From Zygaena filipendulae (taxonomy: Eukaryota > Arthropoda > Insecta > Lepidoptera > Zygaenidae): a DNA stretch of 64,000 nucleotides. Every line of letters begins with the position of its first letter. The stretch's first letter is position 1. Made by a program: the position numbers and the translations under genes. The notes under the pieces were generated by a model. It saw nothing but the letters and a program-made list of their open reading frames with translations. It was not told the DNA's origin and did no database searches. The stretch covers positions 9,082,001 through 9,146,000 of the forward strand of contig OU015649.1 in assembly GCA_907165275.2 (NCBI GenBank), given 5' to 3'. Below are positions 37,858 to 48,796 of the stretch, piece by piece.

Positions 37858-40800
37858 GTAAGTTCATTTAATTTTCAAATTGAATTTAAAATTTCGTAAA
37901 GCATTCATATCATTACTATGAAGTAAAATTAACGGCGGCTTACTCAAGGTTTATCGTCAAAAACCGCTGAAATTGATAAAGGACCCCTGAAGAATTCGAA
38001 ACATGTTGAGCCGTTTTCGATGATAAACCGTGAAGAAACCCCTAATTAGAGTGTTTAAGTTATACGAAAAGTATAAAACCAATGAAGATAAATACATGAC
38101 AAGCTTGGCCAATAGCTAAGAGCAATATTTTCAAAGCAAACTTCCAATTACATAATTAGGCAAGAGAGTCATAGATCTTCAGATATCTATGACATTGTCA
38201 AAACAAATTCGACAGAATAAATATAGAGGGCAATGAAGGTAATATCCATACCTACTTGCAGGTAATAAAAGGTTAACGTTTCGGTAGAATTTTATGGATT
38301 ATGTACAGTGTGACCAATGTAGAGGAAAAAATAAGTTGCGTGGTTTTAGATAGTAAAATGTTGTACCTAGCTAAAAAAAATTTAAAAGAAAACAGAACCA
38401 GTGTTTTAAGAATTTAAGATACGCAAAAAATTAAACTGCGTTTTGTAAATGTCTTGCCTTTTATACGTCACTCAATAAGTCTTTAGCCTGATCTGAAACT
38501 ACATTTTTCCTATAACTGTTAACCAAACGTTTTTTTTTTTTTTTCAAAATTATATCTTTAGAAGCGGCACTCCGGAATGGTGCAATAATACGGAATGTGT
38601 ATTTTTTTTTATCAACGGGTCTTTACCGATTATTTATACGACCGCACTCAGACTCTGAGTAGTCTTATCAATATCGTTCGTTATATCCTAGATACGTAGT
38701 TTAACATTTGGCCATCTATAGCTATTAGCTACTTAAAAAATTCACACAAGGTACTTACCTACGAAAAAATTGAGTAAAAGTGTAAAGAAATAAAATATTC
38801 ATTTATATGTGATAATTTATTTTGAATATTCAATTTACTTCCGTAATCAAAACTGCCTTTCATCACTCATCACTCGAATTATTAAATGACAAAAACAAAT
38901 CATGTTCACGGCAGTAAAATGATAGTGTATACGTTAACGGTTAAAACATAATAAAGTAGGTAATCAGAAATTATGATATGGGTTATTAAATTGAGATTTT
39001 TTTACGGCGTATTTACAATAATATTGTAATTATAATTTTTATTAAATAAAGGTAGAGTAGGTATATCTGGGTACAATAATAATTAATTGTTCTGTAGGGA
39101 CGTTAAAATTTATGACATTGTAAATTACTCGCATATTTTAAGTCACAAACGAATATATATTATATGGAAAAAAACATTTTATACCTTTAAATAAGCAATT
39201 TAATTCCAATATAGGTATCTCGTTAGTGCTTACAACGAAAAAATATCGATTCGAGGATAATAAAATGATAATAAATTATAATGTTACTATAATTAAGCAA
39301 GGAAACTTACTTCAATGATGACATTGACTAAATGTAATTAAAGTTAAGCTATCCCGTTAAGCAAACAGGTGAGTGGAGGGAACCACTTCAAAATTATGAG
39401 TTCACTCATTCGTTAAGATACGACGTCGATAGGCTGCGGATGCCTTAGACATTACGGCGCAAAACTTTAGCTAGTGCCATTAGGAGAATACCTACTTACA
39501 GAATTTTAGTGTTAAAATTCTTTCAGTTACACAATCTAGTACCTATCTACAAATAAACGTTTTCCGCTATCTTCATGTTTATTTGATTTAAAATTATTTC
39601 ATATTAGCTGTTTCCCGAGACCCGCATAAATTTCGGGATTCCCAAGGGAATCCCGGGACGAAAATACTTTGCTAACTCACGTCTACTCCTTATAAACTAC
39701 TTCTTGTCAAACTTCAGCATCATAAGTCAAGTAGTTTTCTAAGTTTGTTAGCTTGCAGTGAGTTAACATATTGACATACTATCCGAATTTCTGAGTTTTC
39801 CCGTGGATCTTACAAAAAAGTACTTCATGCAATCTTGGTTCTGCCAGTTTGAACACAACAAAGAAAATCAACCGAATCGTTTCAGCCGTTCTCAAACGAT
39901 ACTTAATACCATGTGGCAATGGTACCATGTGTGTGTTGGTTTACCCATTTAATAAACTTATGAGGCATGGTCAGTTTATCATAATTTAATTAAAAGTCAT
40001 ATCAAAATCAAGCAGTGCATCTGAATTAATACTCTAGTCACTTACTTACAAACTTAAAATTTAATGTTAGCTCGTTTCAAATTTACTATATTACCGGAAT
40101 AGTGGGCCCGTTCTATTGAATTGTTAGACTACTTCCAAAAAAACGTATCGTAGAGAAGTATTATTTGAATTAAATTATTTAGAATTTGATACCTATTTAT
40201 GAGATCTATACCTCAGTTTCTATTGTACCCTCAGTTACCGCTCGTCGTTAAACTGTAGGATCTCAAAGAGTTTTAAATGCAAGTAAAACAGCTTACTCTT
40301 TAAAATTGGATAAAAGTTCTCAACGAAATTTAGACGTTTGTAACTAGCACTTTTAATAATTACACAGTAGTCTTTAGTGTATTCCAATTGAGTTAAATTG
40401 TTCGGAGTCGACGTTAAATTAAGTTTTCATGACGCTCTATGTCATCAATACAGTACATCATTTCATTAATCTAACCTTTTCGTAACTTACCGCTTGCAGT
40501 GAATACGAGTAGAGTACCTACTATTTTAAGGAAGTAGTATGAAATAGCATTGCTCTAGATATTGTTAATCTACGGGTATTACTCCGTATCTCTTGCTCTA
40601 ATAAATTCTCTCAATTTAGCCAGATTTTGTGGTCAGAGTGGGTGCTCACCTGTGTCTGCTTATCTCACGATCTGCATAGTTGCTCGTGATCGATACTATA
40701 AGCCAGTCGTTTCGGAGCCATACTACTAAATAGCACACTCGCTCGGCTCTGAAATGGTTGCGTTCTGATTCATATCAAAATAGACGTATTTCTAGGTTGT

Positions 40801-41332
40801 TTTTATTAATTACAACAGATTTTGTTATCAAATACCTATTTATTTTAGGAATACAGGAACGAAAACACTCAAAGACTTTTACAATTTTCAAATAGGTATA
40901 TTTAACTGTACCTGCAATCACAAAAAAAAAACCTGCTTTTAAACGTCTTTTAATAACCTAAACCGCAGGTCTATCGACACTACTGAAACTAGACACATAC
41001 AATTTGGTCAGTAATTTTCTTATGTGACATGAAGACTCACTAACAAAGGATTTTTTAAAACGTGTAAAAATGGCGATGAAAGATTTTATGGAAATCAATA
41101 AACAAAAATAATACTAACCACTAGTCTTGAATTTTTAAGTTTATCTTGAAATCATGAAAAACGGTACCTATTTAAACTAGTCTTTTTGTAGACCGCCACA
41201 CACTCAACGTTATGACAAACTTAGTAGTTGACGAACTACCAATAATAATGACACAGTTAGACGAACTAAATACACTAGGACGTATGCGATATACCCAGTT
41301 ATGTTACTATGAATAATAATGATGGGTGACAG
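37858..41332 (+). other. CadN: CadN intron before the alternative exon pair
   Basis: This 3.5-kb intron runs from GTAAGT at 37858 to the acceptor ending at 41332. It is AT-rich. The only recognisable content is a degenerate GC-motif repeat near 39606-39950 and a short fragment near 38640 that resembles the arm of the palindromic MITE family found at 23706. I see no further exon in it. Confidence 0.75.
39606..39950 (-). repeat. GC-motif interspersed repeat, strongly decayed
   Basis: TAGCTGTTTCCCGAGACCCG, ATTTCGGGATTCCCAAGGGA and ACCGAATCGTTTCAGCCGTT show weak reverse-orientation matches to the family. Confidence 0.45.
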
Positions 41333-41497
41333 TACGAGCTGAAGCTAGCCGCGTCGGACAACTTGAAGGAGAACTACACGACGGTGGTGATCCATGTGAA
41401 GGACGTGAATGATAACCCCCCAGTCTTCGAGAGACCCACGTACCGAACCCAGATCACCGAGGAGGATGACCGCAACTTGCCTAAGCGTGTGCTACAG
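41333..41497 (+). CDS. CadN: CadN alternative exon A (EC end, Ca2+ linker, start of next EC)
   Basis: This 165-bp (55-codon) exon is phase 0 at both ends. It encodes the last strands of one EC repeat (YELKLAASDNLKEN...), a canonical calcium-binding linker DVNDNPPVF, and the first part of the next repeat ending RVLQ. The acceptor is GATGGGTGACAG, which is pyrimidine-poor, and the donor is CAG|GTTCAA, which is far from consensus. It joins in frame upstream to ...ETRKR at 37857 and downstream to VTATDGDKDR at 48356. Exon B at 45062 is homologous (about 25 of 54 residues identical), has the same phases, and sits before the same downstream exon. The two therefore look like mutually exclusive alternatives, equivalent to Drosophila CadN exons 7a/7b. 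Which copy corresponds to 7a I cannot say. The open frame beyond 41497 is intronic read-through. Confidence 0.92.
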
Positions 41498-43530
41498 GTT
41501 CAACTCGAGACAAAGCGACCGCATTCGATTGTTTATTCTGACTGTATCTATTCTCTTTTGCTAAAAGTTCGGACAACAATCGAATGGGGTTTTCCTTTTA
41601 ACTCGACGCCAGTTTTTGAATCACTGTTATTATTAGTGTTTTGTTTGTTTTCGTTTTTGCATGGCATGGCCTTTGTCATTTATTTGATACTTGTATATGT
41701 CTTGAAGTAGGGTGTTGTTCGTAGACTTTTGTTTGCAGCTAGTATTCGTATTGTTTTGTGTTCAATTCATTTTGTATAACACTCATATTTTTAAGAAAAG
41801 TTCATCGTGTAGACTATGGTTTTATTAATTCGATATTGTTTCTTCACGAAAACCTTTAACCTATTCACTTAGTGTTTTTATAAATATGTCAGTACCAGTC
41901 AGTACTTACATACTTACCTATTCTTAACGACAGCTGAACGTTTCCGCTAGAGCAGATCCTCGGGTCTTGATTTATTAGAAACTATTCATATTCAGTGAAT
42001 CGGGTAATAATATCGTCCGCTGTCCTCTGCAAGTGTAGATTTTATTTGAAAGTGTTTATTTATGCATTAATAATTATACCTATTAGTTTTTTTTTTTTTA
42101 CTGACACTGACAAATTCTTCGTGGAAGTAAAATTTTAATTCGTTAGAGTATGAAAGTTCTTAAAACCTCTTTCAACATATTTTGTTGAGAAATCTCGCCA
42201 AAGTATCAAAATTTGTCATGCTTTATGTTTCGCCTGCGAAGGTATAGTTATTTATATTTCGTGATAAATTAATGCTATGTACAAATAAGTTATTAAATAA
42301 AGCTGTTTAGGTTCTTGAAAATCTAGTCAATATTAATTGAGAGACATTAGATAATCTTAAAATTTGCAAAAGCAAAAAAATGTTACTCTACGTTTTGCTC
42401 TGGGACTTTTTTTATTTACCCACCTTTAAGTGTGGCAACAATTTTTTTTGTTATTATTGTAAATTTGTAATTCAAGTTTGTAAGTCTTTCATAATATTTC
42501 TGATGATTTAGTGATGAGCTAAAATAAGTTTTAATGAAATACGTATTCCGAGATGCAAATATGTATTTTAAAATTATAATTTAAATGAGAGAACAGAGTT
42601 GTTTTGTAATATATGACATACAATCTGAGTGGATTGTCTCATAACTCCATTTTACATTTAGATGTTATCCAAACGTACTACATAATCTACATATTAAATT
42701 GTTATTAAGGGGGATTACTTCCATAATTTTATTCGAATTTCGACAGTCATTTTCTCATACTACGAGTGCTGTTTCAATATTATAATTTTTCGTGAGATCG
42801 GAAAATATGTGTACTAAGTTTTTGTTAATATAGAATCTTCTTCTTCTTCTTCAGCCTGTGTCCGTCCACTGCTGGATATAGAATAATAAACGTAAATCAG
42901 ACGTAGAGAGTGAGAAAAGTACTATTGAAATTAGTATGAAAAGTAATGGTAACTATTCCCCTAAGTGATAATTTTATTATGAGTAAGAGCTGGATGGCGG
43001 GTGGATATAAATAAATTAACTTTAGAAATGTATAGGCCATTTATACAGGAATGCCTATTTTTCACGTTGTCATAATGCTCCAATATATAAAATCTCCACG
43101 GCATTCATCCACGACAAAAAATCACATCTCCATTTTAAATAAATTGTATTCGCCATATCCCACCGAAATGTGTAATGTTGCATACATACCTACATTTCAT
43201 AACACCTATCTAACGGTGCGTCTTTAAATTGAAGACATTTAATAAGATATTTTAAAATTAACAGCGGAACTTCTGTCTGTTTATGTACCTATGTTTTACG
43301 GGAATTACGCAAAACCTAAATAAACGAAGTCGAACTAGATTTTCGCATTTATCTTGCTTAAAACTTCTTTGTTTCGTCGCTAACAGTGCATGGAACGAGG
43401 AGACATTAAAATATTTTGAAATTCAAAGTACATAATATCAGCGTGACAGTGCGTCTGCGCAATTTTGATCATCGTATTGTGACCGAGGCTGCGGATAGCA
43501 GCTAATGGAAATGACTTTATAAAGTTTATT

Positions 43531-43777
43531 TACGGCCGTACTCCGAGTCGTTTTAATGATTACTAAATTTTAAGTAAAGATTTTTAAAGCAAAATTGCCG
43601 CAATCAGAGACGTTCATTAAATTAATGTTAATTGGCATTCGACTAATTAAGTTAAAAATTGACAAACGCCAACTATAATTAATTTAATGAACGTCTCTAA
43701 TTGCGGCAATTTTGTTTTAAAAATCTTTACTTAAAATTAAGTAATTATTATTAAATCGACTCTGAGTGCGGCCGTTA
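43531..43777. mobile_element. Palindromic MITE, family P1, copy 2 (247 bp)
   Basis: This copy has the same structure and arms as the one at 23706-23950: TACGGCCGTACTCCGAGTCG at the left, GACTCTGAGTGCGGCCGTTA at the right, and internal GCAAAATTGCCGCAATCAGA mirrored by TCTAATTGCGGCAATTTTGT. It lies in the intron between alternative CadN exons A and B, where a 247-nt self-complementary RNA hairpin would form in the pre-mRNA. Arms are more diverged than in copy 1. Confidence 0.85.
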
Positions 43778-44189
43778 GTGTAATAAAGAGACAAATGTAT
43801 ATGATACTGAATTTATAAATTATAAAGTAGAAGAGGTCGGAAAAATGTTTCACTTTTCGCTGAATTAATTACATATGTTCATGGTGAAATGAAAATCAAA
43901 TGTATTTATGTACCTACCTACATATCTACTACCTACAACACAAAATATCTACCTACCTACTCGTAAATAAATTGTGAAAAGGCGTGTTGAGGTAAACAAC
44001 GAAAGTGCACAGTGGAACTTTATGTATATGGACAAACAGATGCAACTTATTATTGAATTTGTGCAAGCGCTCAACTATCAAACATAAATAGACCCTTATG
44101 TTATGCATCCAAGCACCCAGTTAATTTGTGCGTCTAGCTAGTTAGGGCTACTTACATTGCTTCTACTGGAGGTATAAATTAATATCATT

Positions 44190-44410
44190 ATAAAACAAAG
44201 TCCTCCGCCGCGTCTGTCTCTCTGTCTGTCTATCTGTTCACGATAAACTCAAAAACTACTGAACGAATTTTCATGCGGTTTTCATCAATAAGTGATTCAT
44301 GAGGAGGGTTTAGGTACGTAATTCGTCAGTGTTTTGTGTAAATCCTTACATATTTGAAGTCCTCCACCGCGTGTGACGTGAGAGTAATTCCCGCGGTAAC
44401 TCCGAAACCG
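44190..44410 (+). repeat. GC-motif interspersed repeat, decayed
   Basis: CTGTCTCTCTGTCTGTCTAT, CACGATAAACTCAAAAACTA and CTGAACGAATTTTCATGCGG match the left and middle of the family. The right end (CGGTAACTCCGAAACCGCTG) is diverged. Confidence 0.6.
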
Positions 44411-45061
44411 CTGATGAAATATACTATAGATATGAATTGACATTGACAACAGTATTGTTAGTGTGAGTAAGTTCCGAAATATCGATCATATCCACAAAAC
44501 TGAAGTCTATCCAATAAATTTGTGCCCAAAAATGTACCTTTAAAATTAATTGTTTATTTTATTAGAACATGGTTTGAAAGCCTGTCACATCTGACCACAC
44601 GATAGGGTATATATAAATATAGTGTCGTACTGAAAAATGAAAAATATAAAAATAATTCAGGGTCAAGGGTCAAAATTACTTAACATCGAATCCAGTATAA
44701 CTCTATTAACCTAAATACAGTCCCAACGAGTCATTATTAATTCAGTCATGTAGGCTAACCTAACCACTAACCAGGTTGTAGCGAGTACCTACTTGCCACC
44801 CGGTGAACTATCACAAGGCATCATAAATTTTTACATTTCGTATCTTACGCCAGTCCACGTAATCTTTCGAGTCTTCTTAAGGTAATCGCGTCGGCGCAAG
44901 ACACCTGAATTTGGTAATCCTACTCTATCTGCCAATGCAGACAGGAACTGGGTGTAGTTTTTATGAATCGCGCTGATTGTCGGGGGCGCATCTCTTCCCG
45001 TCGGTAGCGCTCCCTGTACTATTTCATGAGCATGTTAGTGGTAAAGATTGCGTGTGCGCAG

Positions 45062-45223
45062 TATGACCTCACCCTGGTGGCTTCCGATGGACGCAACGAG
45101 AACTCCACACATGTCGTCGTGAAGGTGTTAGACGTCAACGACCTTCCGCCACGATTCGACTGCAGCTCGTACGTCACGCAGGCTCTAGAGGAAACTGGAC
45201 CGTACCCTCACTCCCTTATCCAG
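45062..45223 (+). CDS. CadN: CadN alternative exon B (variant linker DVNDLPP)
   Basis: This 162-bp (54-codon) exon is phase 0 at both ends, like exon A. Its peptide begins YDLTLVASDGRNENSTHVVV, then has the linker DVNDLPPRF and ends HSLIQ. The acceptor GTGTGCGCAG is weak and pyrimidine-poor. The donor CAG|GTTTAA is weak in the same way as exon A's. It encodes the same structural slot as exon A: the end of one EC, the linker, and the start of the next EC. In exon B the final Asn of the usual DxNDN linker motif is replaced by Leu, and a Cys occurs just after the linker (FDCSSY), so its surface and possibly its calcium-site geometry differ. Splicing to VTATDGDKDR at 48356 keeps frame. Including both A and B would also keep frame, so the frame itself does not enforce exclusivity here. 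Confidence 0.9.
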
Positions 45224-47375
45224 GTTTAATTTTTTGTTTTTATATTTTGTTCCTTTTTTTATTACCTATATTTTGTTTTACAGAAACCTAGTACCTACTT
45301 TCAATATCAGAAGTTGTAAATAATTAATCGACTTGATAACTTAAAATGAGCATTTTCTCTCCCTAATAAAGAGGTTTAACTTTAATCTTATTGACTTAGA
45401 AAGGCGAATTTATGTAAGTATCTTCCCGAAGATTGTTCAGCTCTAAGCATTTTCAATTAACCTTGTGTTTTGTAATTAGTTTGATATTTTGGCGTTTATA
45501 TTTACTTACCCTATTTCATTATCTTCACAAACAATGTTTTGTAAACCTTGTTTATAAAGAATAAATACTATGTTAATTTTAAAAGATTGCTTGTGTAATT
45601 TATTGTCTTCATAAAAGTAAAGTTTAGAAAACATTTAGTGTATTAGCATGTTTAGTGATCATTGTTGTTGTTTTTTAAAAGCACTTAACCATTTTAAGTG
45701 CCTTATTTTTGCTGGTATTTATGCTATTTTAAGAATATTTCATTTCTTTCAGTGTATAGTGAACAAGTTTATTATTGAGTTTTATTAATCTCAGTACTTA
45801 CTCCTATCTGTTATTGGTCGTTCTTACCCAATAATTAAATCTAAAAACTAGATGCATGTAATTTGATAAACCATAAAGTTCTCGACACGCTTTCAGTTAT
45901 GTGGTTTCGGAAAACTTCAACTAACATCCCAAACTAAAACTGTTACGATATATACGATATAAAACAAGCTCCGTTGCCAATATTCTTGGTTCAGTCAATT
46001 ATTGACTAACCATAGGTAGACATTTTTTGTCCCATAAAGTAGGAGGTTAGTAATAAACTCCGCCAGTATAAAAATTAAGCTCTCCTTGTCGTTTTTTACC
46101 CGATCAATATGGACCAGTAATCTTTTTTATGAAGACGGCAAAGCCCTCGGTGTCCTTACTTATAGTGACAAGCTCTTTTTTATAATTGGAGTGAGATTCG
46201 CAAATGATCTGAGTAATTACGCAAACGTCGACCCTCTTCATGCTCCTGCCTCCCGACTGTCCTCCGTAATTGGAGAGTCCCGTCGCTAAGTACTCCATAT
46301 CATTGAGTACTCGGACCATTGTCCCGTTATTCGTCATTGCCCGACATTAAAACACAAATTTATGTGTTCTTTCATTTCTCTTCTCCGCCTATGTAGGTAA
46401 GTTGTAGCCTGTAGCCCTAAAATAGGAAATCCTTAATTCTACACTATAAAAAGAAGAATTTGACATTATTGTATGAAGATGCTGAGTGAAGAGGTTTTCA
46501 GTAAGACTAACTTTATACGTACAGCAACAATTAATGTTGTGTTTATGTCAAAACTATGAAACTTTACCGTTATCTATATATAAAATATATCTATCTAATG
46601 AAATTTTATATATATTTTGAAAACTCTATGTATTGCTTGATTATACAATAAGTATAGATATATTTTACGAATGATACGATTGCTGTCACCGATCCCTTCA
46701 AAAGTCATTTAATAGCGTCTTCTAACTTTTACTGCTTTTGCTTGTGAGAATATTTAAAAAGGGAGAAAGTTTATAAGCTTCCGCTACCACACTGTGTTTA
46801 TTATTTGGCATGCTGAGCAGAGCAGGCGCAAACATCTGGTGTGTTGGCAGGTTCATAACTTTCCGAAAGTTCCGCGGTCTCTAATCGACTAAGACACTAT
46901 AGCATTTACAGTATATGCAAAATGAACTAGCTGTGGCTGTGTGCAATGATATGGACATATTTTACTGTAGGTAGTAAATACTATTTAATTATTACTTTTA
47001 ATATAGTAGATAACTTCACGCATGTTTTTATAGCTTTGCATGTATTTTTATTAGAATATGTAGTTATACATATAAAAGGTATGTAATATTTGAGCAATAA
47101 CTATAAATAAATAGGTAAGTATACAAAAAATATCGTTAAATTACGATAAAAATCAATAAAATAGTCATGTTTGTTACGTTTATTAAGATCCACAAATAAA
47201 GAATATTTTCTTTGAATGTTACGAACAAATCCTTAGTAGGTAAATAAACATAAACAGAATTAGTCGGAAAGGGAAGAAGAATCCATGCCAAGAGCATTTT
47301 ATAGTAGGTATCACTAATGCAAATATGTATGTTTTGTTTTTCAATCGACAAGTGAAACTTTTTAAATCTCTATTA

Positions 47376-47575
47376 ATTAATATTATAAAGAGGTAAAGTT
47401 TTTGAGTTTGTGAATTGTGAGTTTGTGACGTTGTAGGGGGTAATCTCTGGACCTACTGAATCGATTTTGAAAATTCTTTCAGTTATTGGAAGCTACGGTA
47501 GTCCTGGGTGACATAGTGTACCTACTTTATATCCCGAAATTACCGCTGGTGAAACTGCGGGGGATAGTTAGTGTA
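47376..47575 (+). repeat. GC-motif interspersed repeat, + half of inverted pair
   Basis: AATATTATAAAGAGGTAAAG, GACGTTGTAGGGGGTAATCT and GCTGGTGAAACTGCGGGGGA plus TAGTTAGTG. A close copy lies in opposite orientation 100 bp downstream. Confidence 0.8.
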
Positions 47576-47672
47576 TCTGTATGTATAGGTATAACTTAAC
47601 AAAAACTTTTTAAATAATTATTTACTATTAAGTATTAAATTAAAACTATTCATAATAAAATTATTTATATTT

Positions 47673-47880
47673 ACTTGTCTCCTGTGGTTTCACCCGCGGT
47701 AATTTAGGAGTTCCCGTGGGAATTTCAGTATAAAAAGTACGTTACCCTATATCACTCAGGACTATCATAGTTTCCTATAAGTGAAAGAATTTTCAAAATT
47801 GGTTCAGCAGATCCAGAGATTACCCCCTACAACGTCACAAATTTACAATTCATAAACTTTACCTCCTTATAATATGAGTA
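47673..47880 (-). repeat. GC-motif interspersed repeat, - half of inverted pair
   Basis: CTCCTGTGGTTTCACCCGCG, GAGTTCCCGTGGGAATTTCA, GAGATTACCCCCTACAACGT and AACTTTACCTCCTTATAATA mirror the copy at 47376-47575 along its whole length. Confidence 0.8.
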
Positions 47881-48355
47881 GTAAAGATTAGTAAGTTTTC
47901 GTTAGACCTATTAAATAGTTGTCCGATTCGATTCACGGTTGCTCTTAGGAATATTTGTTGTTTTTGTCTAAAAGTTTCACTTTTTCCACTTAAATAGGTA
48001 CACCGACACACCCATTTTCTTTCTCATAATTTTTCCTAAAACCTTTTTTCTTAATCTTTAAAAAATTATGTCATAGAAACTTGTATTCGTTTGGGAATAA
48101 TTTAGGCAAACTTTATTTGTTACCAAGGATACTTTGATACTCTTTCGGTTTGGTACCCCTTTTCGACTAATCCGTATATGCTATTTAATGTATGACTCAG
48201 TAACAAACACAATAACTAAAGTTACTTCTTCCGATTCCGAATAAAAACAACAACATTATTTTGTATTGTATCTCTCACAATATAATATAGTATAAGTGAA
48301 TAATATTATTGAAAGTTGGAATGTAAATGATTCTCATCTACTCGATTTTCTACAG

Positions 48356-48493
48356 GTTACGGCTACTGATGGTGATAAGGACAGACAGCAAAACATTGTT
48401 TATTTCCTCACGGGACAGGGTATCGATCCAGACAATCCTGCTAATAGCAAATTTGACATTAACCGCACCACAGGAGAGATATTTGTCCTGAAA
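48356..48493 (+). CDS. CadN: CadN exon: EC repeat segment shared by all isoforms
   Basis: This 138-bp (46-codon) exon is phase 0 at both ends. The acceptor GATTTTCTACAG and donor AAA|GTAAGT are both strong. The peptide starts VTATDGDKDRQQNIVYFLTG, then has an N-x-A-N-S-K-F-D-I-N-R-T-T-G-E-I-F-V-L-K stretch. These are the classic A-T-D-x-D, F-x-I-x-x-x-T-G-x-I signatures of the middle of an EC repeat. It is the common exon that receives either alternative exon A or B, and it continues in frame into TLDRDQPNGRPQW in the next exon. The motif is typical of insect N-cadherin and I have little doubt about the call. Confidence 0.95.
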
Positions 48494-48796
48494 GTAAGTA
48501 ATTTGTTTTAAAGTTTGTGATTTCTTAGATCCTTATCCTTAAGCAGAAGATTTTTATTAAAACAGTATACTTATGAAATCAAAAGTCACGATAGGCAGCA
48601 TTTGTGACCCGGTTCGTGCTCTGAATGCTAAATACGATCACACTTTTACTGCCCTCCACAACTTCCGAATAAACTGAATAATGATATTTCTTTTACAGGA
48701 ATTCTGAATTTTGCATCATAAACTGCTTCAATATGTTATTCCTTATTATAATTTTGTTTGTTAAAAATATTTTTTTTTTACTTATTTTTTTTACAG

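Larger units (their letters stand above)
41498..45061 (+). other. CadN: Intron between alternative exons A and B
   Basis: This is 3.56 kb of AT-rich sequence between the two interchangeable exons. It holds a short lepidopteran repeat fragment around 42841-42890 (TCTTCTTCTTCAGCCTGTG followed by GTCCACTGCTGGA), a palindromic MITE at 43531-43777 and a GC-motif repeat at 44190-44410. The 150 bases just before exon B are less AT-rich and free of recognised repeats, so they could carry splicing signals. No exon was seen. Confidence 0.75.
45224..48355 (+). other. CadN: Intron downstream of alternative exon B
   Basis: This 3.1-kb intron contains a less AT-rich stretch at about 46080-46340 without a credible exon. 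It also contains two copies of the GC-motif repeat in opposite orientation (47376-47575 and 47673-47880), listed separately. The rest is AT-rich with no recognisable feature. It ends with a good acceptor, GATTTTCTACAG. Confidence 0.7.

Noticed and set aside
41498..41710. Reading frame continuing past exon A with a hydrophobic stretch
   Set aside because: It could encode a truncated secreted or membrane-anchored form by intron retention, but the peptide is not cadherin-like and the CAG|GT boundary matches exon B and the downstream exon.
45026..45061. Open frame with ATG upstream of exon B
   Set aside because: Cadherin homology starts precisely after the CAG at 45061 and matches the start of exon A; the upstream codons are intron.
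46086..46337. Overlapping open frames on both strands after exon B
   Set aside because: No recognisable domain and no splice-compatible cadherin peptide; at most a candidate non-coding element.
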